Assembly: GCA_910577285.1 (NCBI GenBank)
Contig: CAJTLO010000001.1
Location: 335,050-399,049 of the forward strand
DNA: 64,000 nt
Reading direction: 5' to 3'
From: an uncultured Rikenellaceae bacterium
GTDB taxonomy: Bacteria > Bacteroidota > Bacteroidia > Bacteroidales > Rikenellaceae
Positions 43,262 to 50,551 of the stretch are shown here, in pieces. The notes under the pieces were generated by a model. It saw only the letters and a program-made list of their open reading frames with translations. It had not been told where the DNA came from and did no database searches. Position numbers and translations under genes: made by a program. The stretch's first letter is position 1, and the number at the start of each line of letters is the position of its first letter.

Positions 43262-44077
43262 TCAACCGAGCAATATCAGGCTGAGCGCCATGACCGCCAT
43301 TCCCGCCACCAATCCGTAAATGGCCAGGTGGCTGTGGCCGTACTGATGAGCCGCCGGAAGCAACTCGTCGAGCGAAATATAAACCATAATCCCCGCCACC
43401 ACGGCAAACGTGCACTCCATCACGATCGGCGTAAGGAAAGGCATCAACAGCAAATAGGCGAACAGCGCCCCGACGGGTTCGGCCAAACCCGAAACGAACG
43501 AATACCAAAACGCTTTCTTGCGGCTGCCCGTAGAGAAGTAGATCGGTACGGAAACGGCGATCCCCTCCGGAATGTTGTGAATGGCAACAGCAGCAGCAAC
43601 GGCCACCCCCACTTTCGCCGAATCGAGTGCCGAGACGAAGGTGGCGATACCCTCCGGAAAATTATGGACGGCGATCGCCAATGCGGTGACCATCCCCATG
43701 CGTTTCAACCGATGGGTATGATCGGGGTTGGGCACTCCTCCGATCTCCTCCACGCTGTGCAGCCCGTGGGGATTCTCGGCCTCCGGAATGAACCTGTCGA
43801 TAAGCCCCGCAAGAAAAATTCCACCGAAAAAGGCAAGTGCGGCGATCAGATTCCCCTGCCGAGCGCTGCCCGTAATGATTTCGAGCCCCTGCCGAGAGTT
43901 GAAAAGCAGCTCCATGAACGATATGTATATCATCACCCCGGCCGAGAGGCCCAACGCCAGGGAGAGGAATTTCGCATTGGTCTTTTTCGCAAAAAAGGCA
44001 ATAGCGCTCCCGATCCCCGTGGCGCCTCCCGCCATCAGGCTGAGCAACAAGGCTTGTCCTATATTTCCCGTTATCAT
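43262..44077 (-). CDS. zupT: ZIP-family zinc transporter ZupT
   Basis: 271 residues with eight predicted membrane helices. The paired metal-site helices carry HNFPEGIATF and HNIPEGIAVS, the hallmark of ZupT. A His-containing loop (NPDHTHRLKR) lies between helices 3 and 4. It imports Zn(II) and other divalent cations across the inner membrane. Divergent from hpt over a 209-base gap. Confidence 0.95.
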   Translation of the reverse strand: MITGNIGQALLLSLMAGGATGIGSAIAFFAKKTNAKFLSLALGLSAGVMIYISFMELLFNSRQGLEIITGSARQGNLIAALAFFGGIFLAGLIDRFIPEAENPHGLHSVEEIGGVPNPDHTHRLKRMGMVTALAIAVHNFPEGIATFVSALDSAKVGVAVAAAVAIHNIPEGIAVSVPIYFSTGSRKKAFWYSFVSGLAEPVGALFAYLLLMPFLTPIVMECTFAVVAGIMVYISLDELLPAAHQYGHSHLAIYGLVAGMAVMALSLILLG

Positions 44078-44166
44078 CGACGCTTGAAGTGTGGTTACAA
44101 CTCGGTGACCTCTTCAAAAATCCTGCAAAGTTACCGGGCCGTTACGGCGGTCTTGGCTTTTATTAT

Positions 44167-44174
44167 TACTTTTG
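44167..44174 (+). promoter_or_regulatory. -7 box for the hpt operon
   Basis: TACTTTTG, a perfect TAnnTTTG, 112 bases before the hpt start. No -33 TTTG was found at the normal distance. Confidence 0.5.
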
Positions 44175-44286
44175 CAACAGGCATGCGGCACGGAGTGCCG
44201 TCCGTACAAAGATACCCCTTTCCGGGAGATTCCGCACACGGAACCTGGAAATAGGTTCAAAAGAGTTTATCTAACGATCACTTACG

Positions 44287-44850
44287 ATGCTGAGCGAAAA
44301 CACGTGCGTCACCCTCCACGACAAGACCTTCCGACGCTCCGTACCCCATCCCGACATCATCGGCCGCATTGAAGCGCTGGCGGCCCGGATCAACGCCGAC
44401 TACGGCGACGGCAGCCGCGGCATACCGCTTTTCGTGGGGGTGCTCAACGGTGCCTTCATGTTCTTCGCCGAGCTGCTACAACGCATATCGTTTCCCTGCG
44501 AAGTATCGTTCGTTCGGCTCTCATCCTACCACGGCACCGCCTCTTCGGGCAACGTGACCGAAGTGCTCGGACTGCGGGAAGAGATTGCCGGACGCCATGT
44601 GATCATCGTGGAGGATATCGTCGAAACGGGCGAAAGCATCCGACGGCTGACCGATTCGCTGGAGGCGCGGCACCCCGCCTCGCTGGAAGTAGCCACGCTG
44701 CTCTTCAAGCCCTCCGCCTACCGGAATTACCGGCCGATACGCTATGCGGCCATGGAGGCGACCGACGGTTTCATCGTGGGATTCGGACTGGACTACGACG
44801 GCCTGGGCCGAAACCTGCGCGACATTTACCAACTGGCCGAGGAGCAGTGA
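44287..44850 (+). CDS. hpt: Hypoxanthine phosphoribosyltransferase
   Basis: 187 residues. The PRPP-binding motif is HVIIVEDIVETGESI, with PLFVGVLNGAFMF upstream and GFGLDYDGLGRNL at the end, as in purine salvage HPRTs. Converts hypoxanthine or guanine plus PRPP to the nucleotide in the cytoplasm. First gene of a compact run: queE begins two bases after its stop. Confidence 0.93.
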   Translation: MLSENTCVTLHDKTFRRSVPHPDIIGRIEALAARINADYGDGSRGIPLFVGVLNGAFMFFAELLQRISFPCEVSFVRLSSYHGTASSGNVTEVLGLREEIAGRHVIIVEDIVETGESIRRLTDSLEARHPASLEVATLLFKPSAYRNYRPIRYAAMEATDGFIVGFGLDYDGLGRNLRDIYQLAEEQ

Positions 44851-44852
44851 TT

Positions 44853-45488
44853 ATGACGACACGACAAGAAGCGACGACATCCGCAGAGGGAGCACGGCTC
44901 CCCTTGGTGGAGGAGTTCCATACCATCCAGGGCGAAGGAAGGCACACGGGCCGGGCCGCCTATTTCATCCGCCTGGGCGGCTGCGACGTGCGGTGTGCCT
45001 GGTGCGACGCCAAATACACTTGGGATGCCCGGCAGGTTCCCTCGTGCGAGGTGATCGAGATCGTCGCCCGTGCGGCGGCCTCCGGCGCTCCCTGCGCAGT
45101 GATCACCGGGGGAGAACCCCTCCTGCACCCTCTCGGTCCGCTGACCGGGGCGTTGAGGGAGCACGGGCTGGAGGTACTTCTCGAGACCTCCGGCACGCAC
45201 TCCCCGCGCGGCACATTCGACTGGGTATGCCTCTCACCCAAACGCCAGGCCCCGCCGCTGGAGGAAGTGTATCGCCTGGCGAACGAACTCAAAGTGGTAA
45301 TCGGCAGCGACGACGACCTCGAGTGGGCCGAAAGCTGTGCCGCAAGATGCGGCGAATCGTGCCTGCTCTACCTGCAACCGGAATGGAGCCGGTTCGCCCG
45401 GTCGGTAGAGCTGATCACCGACTATGTGAAAGCCCATCCGCAGTGGCGCATATCGCTTCAGACACACAAATTCATGAACATCCCTTAA
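44853..45488 (+). CDS. queE: 7-carboxy-7-deazaguanine synthase
   Basis: 211 residues from the ATG at 44853 with GAGGAG upstream; a GTG six bases earlier is less likely. Radical SAM enzyme of queuosine synthesis: EEFHTIQGEGRHTGRAAYF opening, cluster motif CDVRCAWC (CX3CX2C), ITGGEPLL, and SPKRQAPPLEEV. Converts 6-carboxytetrahydropterin to 7-carboxy-7-deazaguanine. No other queuosine gene lies in the window. Coupled to hpt by near-overlap. Confidence 0.94.
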   Translation: MTTRQEATTSAEGARLPLVEEFHTIQGEGRHTGRAAYFIRLGGCDVRCAWCDAKYTWDARQVPSCEVIEIVARAAASGAPCAVITGGEPLLHPLGPLTGALREHGLEVLLETSGTHSPRGTFDWVCLSPKRQAPPLEEVYRLANELKVVIGSDDDLEWAESCAARCGESCLLYLQPEWSRFARSVELITDYVKAHPQWRISLQTHKFMNIP

Positions 45489-45509
45489 CCCCCACCGACC
45501 CCTCGGGCA

Positions 45510-45788
45510 ATGAAACGAATTTGGGAAAAATATCGGATATGGATCGTCATCACGATAGCCTTTCTGCTGATCATCACCGTTTTTTCAAAGAATACGGCGA
45601 TCGAGGCGATGGCCATCCGTCGCCGCATCAAGATCATGCAAAAGGAGCAGCGCTACTACAGGGAACGCTCCAGGGAGGACAGCACCTTTCTGGAGAACCT
45701 GAAGCAGGATCGGTTCCTCGAAAAATACGCCCGTGAAACCTTCTACATGAAAGGCCGCGGGGAAGAGATATACCTTTTGGAAGAATAG
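45510..45788 (+). CDS. FtsB/DivIC-like septum formation protein
   Basis: 92 residues: one membrane helix (WIVITIAFLLIITVF, about residues 11-25), then a coiled coil (AIRRRIKIMQKEQRYYRERS) and a conserved end (LEKYARETFYMKGRGEEIYLLE). Typical FtsB/DivIC topology; it joins the FtsQ/L-type divisome complex at the inner membrane. Sits between queE and aroQ with gaps of 21 and 4 bases. Confidence 0.9.
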   Translation: MKRIWEKYRIWIVITIAFLLIITVFSKNTAIEAMAIRRRIKIMQKEQRYYRERSREDSTFLENLKQDRFLEKYARETFYMKGRGEEIYLLEE

Positions 45789-45792
45789 AGGC

Positions 45793-46221
45793 ATGAAGCT
45801 ATTGATCGTCAACGGTCCCAACCTCAACCTTATCGGAAAACGCGAGCCTGCGATCTACGGGAATACCGACTTCGAGGATTGGTTCCGGGGAGTGCGCAAT
45901 ACATACGCCGCACGCAACGTCGCGCTGGAATACCGGCAATCCAACATCGAAGGGGAACTGATCGACTTCATACAGGCCGCCGACGGAATATACGACGGCG
46001 TGATCCTCAACGCCGGAGGATATACCCACACGTCGGTCGCCATCGCGGATGCCATCCGGGCGGTGGAAGTTCCCGTAGTGGAAGTACACATCTCCAACAT
46101 CTTCGCCCGGGAAGAGTACCGACGGCTGTCGCTGACGGGTGCCGCCTGTCGCGGTGCCGTCACGGGCTTCGGCCTCGACTCCTATCTGCTGGCGATCGAG
46201 AGCTTTCTCCGAAGCCGCTGA
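45793..46221 (+). CDS. aroQ: Type II 3-dehydroquinate dehydratase
   Basis: 142 residues. NGPNLNLIGKRE, the catalytic loop region YRQSNIEGELIDFIQ, NAGGYTHTSVAI and EVHISNIFAREEYR are the type II AroQ motifs. Removes water from 3-dehydroquinate in the shikimate pathway, working as a dodecamer in the cytoplasm. Fourth gene of the run. Confidence 0.95.
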   Translation: MKLLIVNGPNLNLIGKREPAIYGNTDFEDWFRGVRNTYAARNVALEYRQSNIEGELIDFIQAADGIYDGVILNAGGYTHTSVAIADAIRAVEVPVVEVHISNIFAREEYRRLSLTGAACRGAVTGFGLDSYLLAIESFLRSR

Positions 46222-46294
46222 GCCCCGGCGAGCCCCCGATTTTAAGGGGTACAAGAATCACCCACAGCGAGGAAGCACCTTCCCCTGATAGCTT

Positions 46295-47749
46295 ATGGAA
46301 CTGAAAAAATATGTGGTAAAAGGCATGGCATGGACCTTTGCGGAGAAGGTCCTGACCGCTCTGTTCCAGATGCTCGTGGGACTCGTGCTGATGAACTTCC
46401 TTTTTCCGGACGACTACGGCACGATACAGATTCTCGTGGTCTTCACGTCGGTCTGCTCGGTATTCGTAGACAGTGGCTTTTCCGCCGCCCTTATCCGCAA
46501 AAAGGAGGTCGCGCAAGAGGAGTATTCCGCAGTATTTTTCTTCAACATCCTCACCGCCTGCGTCCTCTACCTCGTGTTGCTTGCCATCACGCCCTTGCTG
46601 GCGCATTACTACAACGCCCCGATCATGCGGACACTCGCCCCGGTGCTGTTCCTGCTGGTTCCGGTCAATTCGCTCTCCAACATCCAGAATACGCTTCTGA
46701 CCCGCCGTTTCGACTTCAAAACCATCTCCAAATACACGCTGTGGGCCACTCTGGCAGGCAGCTGCATCGCCGTGGGAATGGCGGCTGCCGGCTGCGGTAT
46801 CTGGTCGCTGCTGGGACAACGGCTACTCACCCCGGCAGTAAGATCCGGGCTGCTTTGGGTGTGCAGCGACTGGCACCCTTCACGCCGCCTCTCCCTGAAG
46901 CCCCTGCGCCCCATGCTCGGCTACAGCTCGCGCCTGCTGCTGAGCGACATCACCAACACCGTCTATGGCAACATCTCCGAACTCTTTATCGGCAGGATGT
47001 ACACCAAACAGGCACTCGGCTACTACAACCGCGGCAAACAATACAAAGACATGCCCGTCAGCGCCGTCATCAGCGCCGTTCAGAACGTCACCTTCCCGGC
47101 CCTCTCCCAATTGCAGGACAATCCGGCCAAAATGCGTCTCAGCGCCCGGCAGGTGACCGTAGTAATGAACTTCGTCATCTTTCCCGTCATGCTGGGCCTG
47201 ATCGCGGTCGTGGGCGACTTCATCGCCGTCTGCCTGCCGCAACGATGGCTGCCCGTCGTCCCCTACTTCCGGATACTCTGCCTCTCGGGACTTTTCGCCC
47301 CCCTTTCGGTGGTATCATACAACATCCTGAAGATCAAGAGCGACGGCAGGTTGATCTTCCGCCTCGAAATAGTGAAGAAAGCGATCGCCACCCTCATTCT
47401 CATCCTGACCATCCCGATAAGCGTCCGAGCGATCGCCTGGGGACAAACGATCATCTACCTCTCCGACGCAATCATCAACATGCTGGGAGCAGGTCGCTAC
47501 CTGCACTGGACCCTGCGGGACGGCATCCGCACTACACTCCCCTACCTGGCCATGTCGGCCATCATGGTAGGCGCGGTTTACGGCACCCATCTTCTGCTCG
47601 TCGGCCATACCGCGCTCTGGGCCGTGCTCGCTGTCGAGATTGCAGCCGGCATCGCGGTGTACGCCCTCCTCACCTTACTGTTCCGACCGGAAGGCTGGCG
47701 CGAGGTACGCACCGTACTCCGCCAGGCTGCCGCATCGCGCAACCGATAA
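46295..47749 (+). CDS. Polysaccharide flippase (Wzx/MOP family)
   Basis: 484 residues with about 14 membrane helices. The start MELKKYVVKGMAWTFAEKV and the middle block YYNRGKQYKDMPVSAVISAV are typical of the oligosaccharide/LPS flippase branch of the MOP superfamily. It should translocate lipid-linked glycan across the inner membrane. It lies 73 bases after aroQ, with no glycosyltransferases beside it, so its glycan is unknown. Confidence 0.88.
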   Translation: MELKKYVVKGMAWTFAEKVLTALFQMLVGLVLMNFLFPDDYGTIQILVVFTSVCSVFVDSGFSAALIRKKEVAQEEYSAVFFFNILTACVLYLVLLAITPLLAHYYNAPIMRTLAPVLFLLVPVNSLSNIQNTLLTRRFDFKTISKYTLWATLAGSCIAVGMAAAGCGIWSLLGQRLLTPAVRSGLLWVCSDWHPSRRLSLKPLRPMLGYSSRLLLSDITNTVYGNISELFIGRMYTKQALGYYNRGKQYKDMPVSAVISAVQNVTFPALSQLQDNPAKMRLSARQVTVVMNFVIFPVMLGLIAVVGDFIAVCLPQRWLPVVPYFRILCLSGLFAPLSVVSYNILKIKSDGRLIFRLEIVKKAIATLILILTIPISVRAIAWGQTIIYLSDAIINMLGAGRYLHWTLRDGIRTTLPYLAMSAIMVGAVYGTHLLLVGHTALWAVLAVEIAAGIAVYALLTLLFRPEGWREVRTVLRQAAASRNR

Positions 47750-47765
47750 TCCCCGGCCAACCCAA

Positions 47766-47800
47766 AAAACAAGGGGGTGTACGTCATGTACACCCCCTGT
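47766..47800 (-). terminator. Terminator of ridA
   Basis: AGGGGGTGTAC / GTACACCCCCT stem; on the minus strand it is followed by TGTTTTTTGGG. It also faces the end of the flippase gene. Confidence 0.85.
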
Positions 47801-47823
47801 GGCAATGGCACACGCCACCGGTA

Positions 47824-48201
47824 CTACTTCTTCACGGCGATCGTGTCGATCTCTACCTTTACCCCCATCGGAAGTTTAGCGACCTGGTAGCATACGCGGG
47901 CCGGCATGTCCTTCGTATAATAGCGGGCATACACCCCGTTCATGGCGGCAAAATTGTTCATGTCGTCGAGAAGAACGGTCGTTTTCACCACGTCGTCGAA
48001 CGTATAGCCGGCCTCCTTGAGGATAGCGGCCGTATTATCGAGCGACTGAGCGGTCTGCTCCTCGATGGTTTCGGCGATCTTGCCGTCGGCGGGATTGATC
48101 GGGAGCTGTCCCGAAATGTAAAGGGTACCGTTGGCTTCGATGGCCTGCGAATAGGGTCCTACTGCCTTGGGGGCGTCGGGCGATGCAATTACTTTTTTCA
48201 T
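47824..48201 (-). CDS. ridA: RidA family enamine/imine deaminase
   Basis: 125 residues, with PKAVGPYSQAIEANGTLYISG at the start (landmarks: AVGPYSQAI, LYISGQLPI) and the Arg-bearing block ARVCYQVAKLPMGVKVEI near the end. Hydrolyses reactive enamine/imine intermediates from PLP enzymes, e.g. 2-aminoacrylate. Transcribed from behind an unusual set of tandem repeats, each with a promoter-like box. Confidence 0.95.
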   Translation of the reverse strand: MKKVIASPDAPKAVGPYSQAIEANGTLYISGQLPINPADGKIAETIEEQTAQSLDNTAAILKEAGYTFDDVVKTTVLLDDMNNFAAMNGVYARYYTKDMPARVCYQVAKLPMGVKVEIDTIAVKK

Positions 48202-48241
48202 AGCTTATGATATCAATTGTCCTTACGGAGTTAAAGCAACG

Positions 48242-48480
48242 CAAATATAGCAATATATTCGCTGAAATACGAAAGTGCAAGTCGTCCCGAAGGGGCGGTG
48301 CACGGTTGCGAAGCAATTCGTTTAAAGCAAATATAAAAAATTATATTCGCTGAAATACGAAAGTGCAAGTCGTCCCGAAGGGACGGCACACGCTTGCGAA
48401 GCAATTCGGGGGAGGCAAATATACTCAATCCGTAATTCGCTGAAACACGAAAGCGCCTGTCGGCCCGAGAAGCCCACACA
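48242..48480 (-). repeat. Three tandem 88-90-base repeats, each with a TATATTTG box
   Basis: Copies of ATTCGCTGAAATACGAAAG start at 48257, 48345 and 48435; a weak fourth, ATTCGCTG, starts at 48529. The first two share a GTCCC-GAA-GGGAC-like hairpin and TTGCGAAGCAA. Minus-strand TATATTTG boxes lie at 48242-48249, 48328-48335 and 48416-48423. Confidence 0.8.
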
Positions 48481-48559
48481 CGGGTATCGTGCGCCCCGGA
48501 TGCCTGCCGCGACAACAAGTGGCCCGATATTCGCTGTCGTATCTCCGCGAATTATTACC

Positions 48560-48567
48560 TATCTTTG
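48560..48567 (+). promoter_or_regulatory. -7 box of the META-domain lipoprotein gene
   Basis: TATCTTTG, 25 bases before the start codon. The -33 element is unclear. Confidence 0.55.
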
Positions 48568-48591
48568 CAGCGCTATTTAAAACACGACATT

Positions 48592-49041
48592 ATGAAGAGA
48601 ACAATGATCATCGCGGCAGTCGCCCTCCTGGCCGGAGTGCTTTTGGCAGGATGCTGCCAGAAATGCCGTAAAAGCAGGGAGGCAGCCACGCGGCCCATAC
48701 AAGGCATCGTATGGCACCTGGTGGAGTTCAACGGCAAACCGGTCGACGCTTCCGACCGATACGAACTTTCGTTTCTGGCCGACGGCCGCGTAGCCGGCAT
48801 CGGCGAATGCAACCGTTTCTTCGGTCCCTATCAGGTACTCAATGCCAACGGCAGCATCAAGATCGGCCCGGTAGCCTCCACCATGATGGCCTGCCCGGAA
48901 CCGAATATCGAAACGGAATTCCTCCAGATGTTCGAGAACGTACACCTTTACCAACTCGACGGGCAGAACCTCTACCTTTTCGTAGGCAACAAGATAAAGG
49001 CCGTTTTCGAACCTACGGACAAACCGGTCGACGCTCAGTAA
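48592..49041 (+). CDS. META/HslJ-domain lipoprotein
   Basis: 149 residues from the ATG at 48592. Signal MKRTMIIAAVALLAGVLLAG with lipobox LAGC, followed by a second Cys and CRKCRK-like basic residues. The META domain is seen in WHLVEFNGKPVD, LSFLADGRVAGIGECNRFFG and VASTMMACPEPNIETEFLQM, as in HslJ proteins linked to heat and novobiocin tolerance in E. coli. Envelope-located; molecular function unknown. Confidence 0.88.
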   Translation: MKRTMIIAAVALLAGVLLAGCCQKCRKSREAATRPIQGIVWHLVEFNGKPVDASDRYELSFLADGRVAGIGECNRFFGPYQVLNANGSIKIGPVASTMMACPEPNIETEFLQMFENVHLYQLDGQNLYLFVGNKIKAVFEPTDKPVDAQ

Positions 49042-49061
49042 GATTCCCTACGACGAAATCG

Positions 49062-49094
49062 AAACAGGCGGCACCATCGGGTGCCGCCTGTTTT
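49062..49094. terminator. Shared terminator between META lipoprotein and recR
   Basis: A 14-base stem (AAACAGGCGGCACC / GGTGCCGCCTGTTT) with an ATCG loop, flanked by A and T runs. It lies between two convergent genes and can serve both strands. Confidence 0.9.
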
Positions 49095-49127
49095 GTCTTG
49101 TTTCCTCTTGTCTGCGCACCGAAACGC

Positions 49128-49727
49128 TTACCGGCTCACCGGCGTACGGTTATGGAGCGCATGCGCGATGGTCAGCTCGTCGGCATACTCGATCTCGTCG
49201 CCGAAGCCGATACCGCGGGCGATGTTCGTCACCTTCAGTCCCGGAAACCGGGCCAGCCGCCGGGTAATGTAGAAGAGCGTGGTTTCACCCTCCACCGTGG
49301 TGCTCATGGCAAGAATCACCTCTTTCACCTCCCCTTTCTCGATGTTTTCCAACAACAGGTCGATCTTCAAGTCGGAAGGCGCAATGCCCTGCATGGGAGA
49401 GATCACACCGCCCAATACATGATACAGTCCGTTGTATTGGCGGGTGTTCTCGATCGAGAGCACATCCCCGACCTGCTCGACGACACACACCACCGACCTG
49501 TCGCGCGAAGGATCGGCGCATATCTCGCACACATCCCTGTCGGAGAGATTGTTGCAATGGACACAATACTTTATGTCGCTGCGGAAACGATCGATCGCCT
49601 CCGTCATGCCCCGCACCTCCGCCTGCTCCATGCGCAGCATGTGCAACGAAAGTCTCAGTGCCGTACGCCGGCCTATTCCGGGCAACCGGGAAAGCTCCCT
49701 CACCACATCGTCAAGCAATTCAGCCAT
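49128..49727 (-). CDS. recR: Recombination mediator RecR
   Basis: 199 residues from the ATG at 49725-49727 (MAELLDDVVRELSRLPGIG). The helix-hairpin-helix LPGIGRRTALRLSLH, four-Cys zinc finger CVHCNNLSDRDVCEIC and Toprim domain (VVEQVGDVLSIENTRQY) are all present. With RecO and RecF it loads RecA on gapped DNA. Last gene of a batD-batE-recR run, with a terminator shared with the convergent META gene. Confidence 0.96.
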   Translation of the reverse strand: MAELLDDVVRELSRLPGIGRRTALRLSLHMLRMEQAEVRGMTEAIDRFRSDIKYCVHCNNLSDRDVCEICADPSRDRSVVCVVEQVGDVLSIENTRQYNGLYHVLGGVISPMQGIAPSDLKIDLLLENIEKGEVKEVILAMSTTVEGETTLFYITRRLARFPGLKVTNIARGIGFGDEIEYADELTIAHALHNRTPVSR

Positions 49728-49773
49728 TCCAGAAATCGTATAACGTCCGCCCCGCAAACGGGAGTCGTAGATG

Positions 49774-50544
49774 TCAATAAGTTATCAAGGCCACCGCATC
49801 CGCCGGAACCCAACCTTTGTTTCCGTCGGCGATCATCACCTCGCGCCACTCTCCGTAGGAGGAAAGCACCTCCGCCTGCGTCCCCTCGTGCAGGATGAAC
49901 AAGTCGCTTCCTCCCTTCTCCGGTGCGCTCTTCACCGCCACGGCCTGCACGAGTACCACGGCCCGGGAGGCGTCCAGCAACTCCCTCTTCTCGACCGCCG
50001 CAAACACGGCCGTGCAGACGGTCAGGAGGAAGCAAACGATCCCCCAGAAGAAACCCGCCTTACGCCATCCGCGCCGCTCGGCCAGGAGAAACACCAACAC
50101 GCCGGCCAGGGCAGCTACCAAAAGCACAAGCGAAAGCAGAGCCCATGTATTGCTGTCGAGCGACGCCCGCGAGGCCTTCACCCACCTCGATACGAAAAAC
50201 TCCGGGACGGTCTCTATCTTATCCTTCACATAGCCGTTCGCTACGGCCAGATTATACGCCACATCGCCGTCGTACGGAATCAGTTTCAGCGCCTTGTTGT
50301 AATTCAGTATGGCCCGTCCGAGCTCGTCCGCCTTAAAATAGGCGTTTCCCAGGTTGTAAAAGAGTTTTCCACTCACATATCCTTCGGCCGCAACGGCTTC
50401 GTAAGCCTCAGCGGCTCCGGCATAGTCGCCGTTTATATAGAGCGTGTTGGCCCTCTCCCACATCGCCTCCGCCGACGTTCCCTCCGCCCGGAGCGCAGGA
50501 ACGATACCGATCAGCAAACCTATCAGAAGCACTATCCTTTTCAT
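49774..50544 (-). CDS. batE: BatE: TPR and SH3-domain membrane protein
   Basis: 256 residues: signal peptide (about 1-20), TPR-like repeats (AMWERANTLYINGDYAGAAE, LFYNLGNAYFKADELGRAI), two membrane helices (ALLSLVLLVAALAGVLVFL and FFWGIVCFLLTVCTAVF) and a C-terminal bacterial SH3 domain ending NKGWVPADAVALI. This is the BatE layout from the Bacteroides aerotolerance operon. The TPRs face the periplasm and the SH3 domain is on the same side. Seven bases after batD. Confidence 0.9.
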   Translation of the reverse strand: MKRIVLLIGLLIGIVPALRAEGTSAEAMWERANTLYINGDYAGAAEAYEAVAAEGYVSGKLFYNLGNAYFKADELGRAILNYNKALKLIPYDGDVAYNLAVANGYVKDKIETVPEFFVSRWVKASRASLDSNTWALLSLVLLVAALAGVLVFLLAERRGWRKAGFFWGIVCFLLTVCTAVFAAVEKRELLDASRAVVLVQAVAVKSAPEKGGSDLFILHEGTQAEVLSSYGEWREVMIADGNKGWVPADAVALITY

Positions 50545-50551
50545 CGCCGCA

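Noticed and set aside
48242..48540. CRISPR array
   Set aside because: The repeats are 88-90 bases apart with similarity spread across the unit, have no unique spacers of uniform size, and no cas genes are near.
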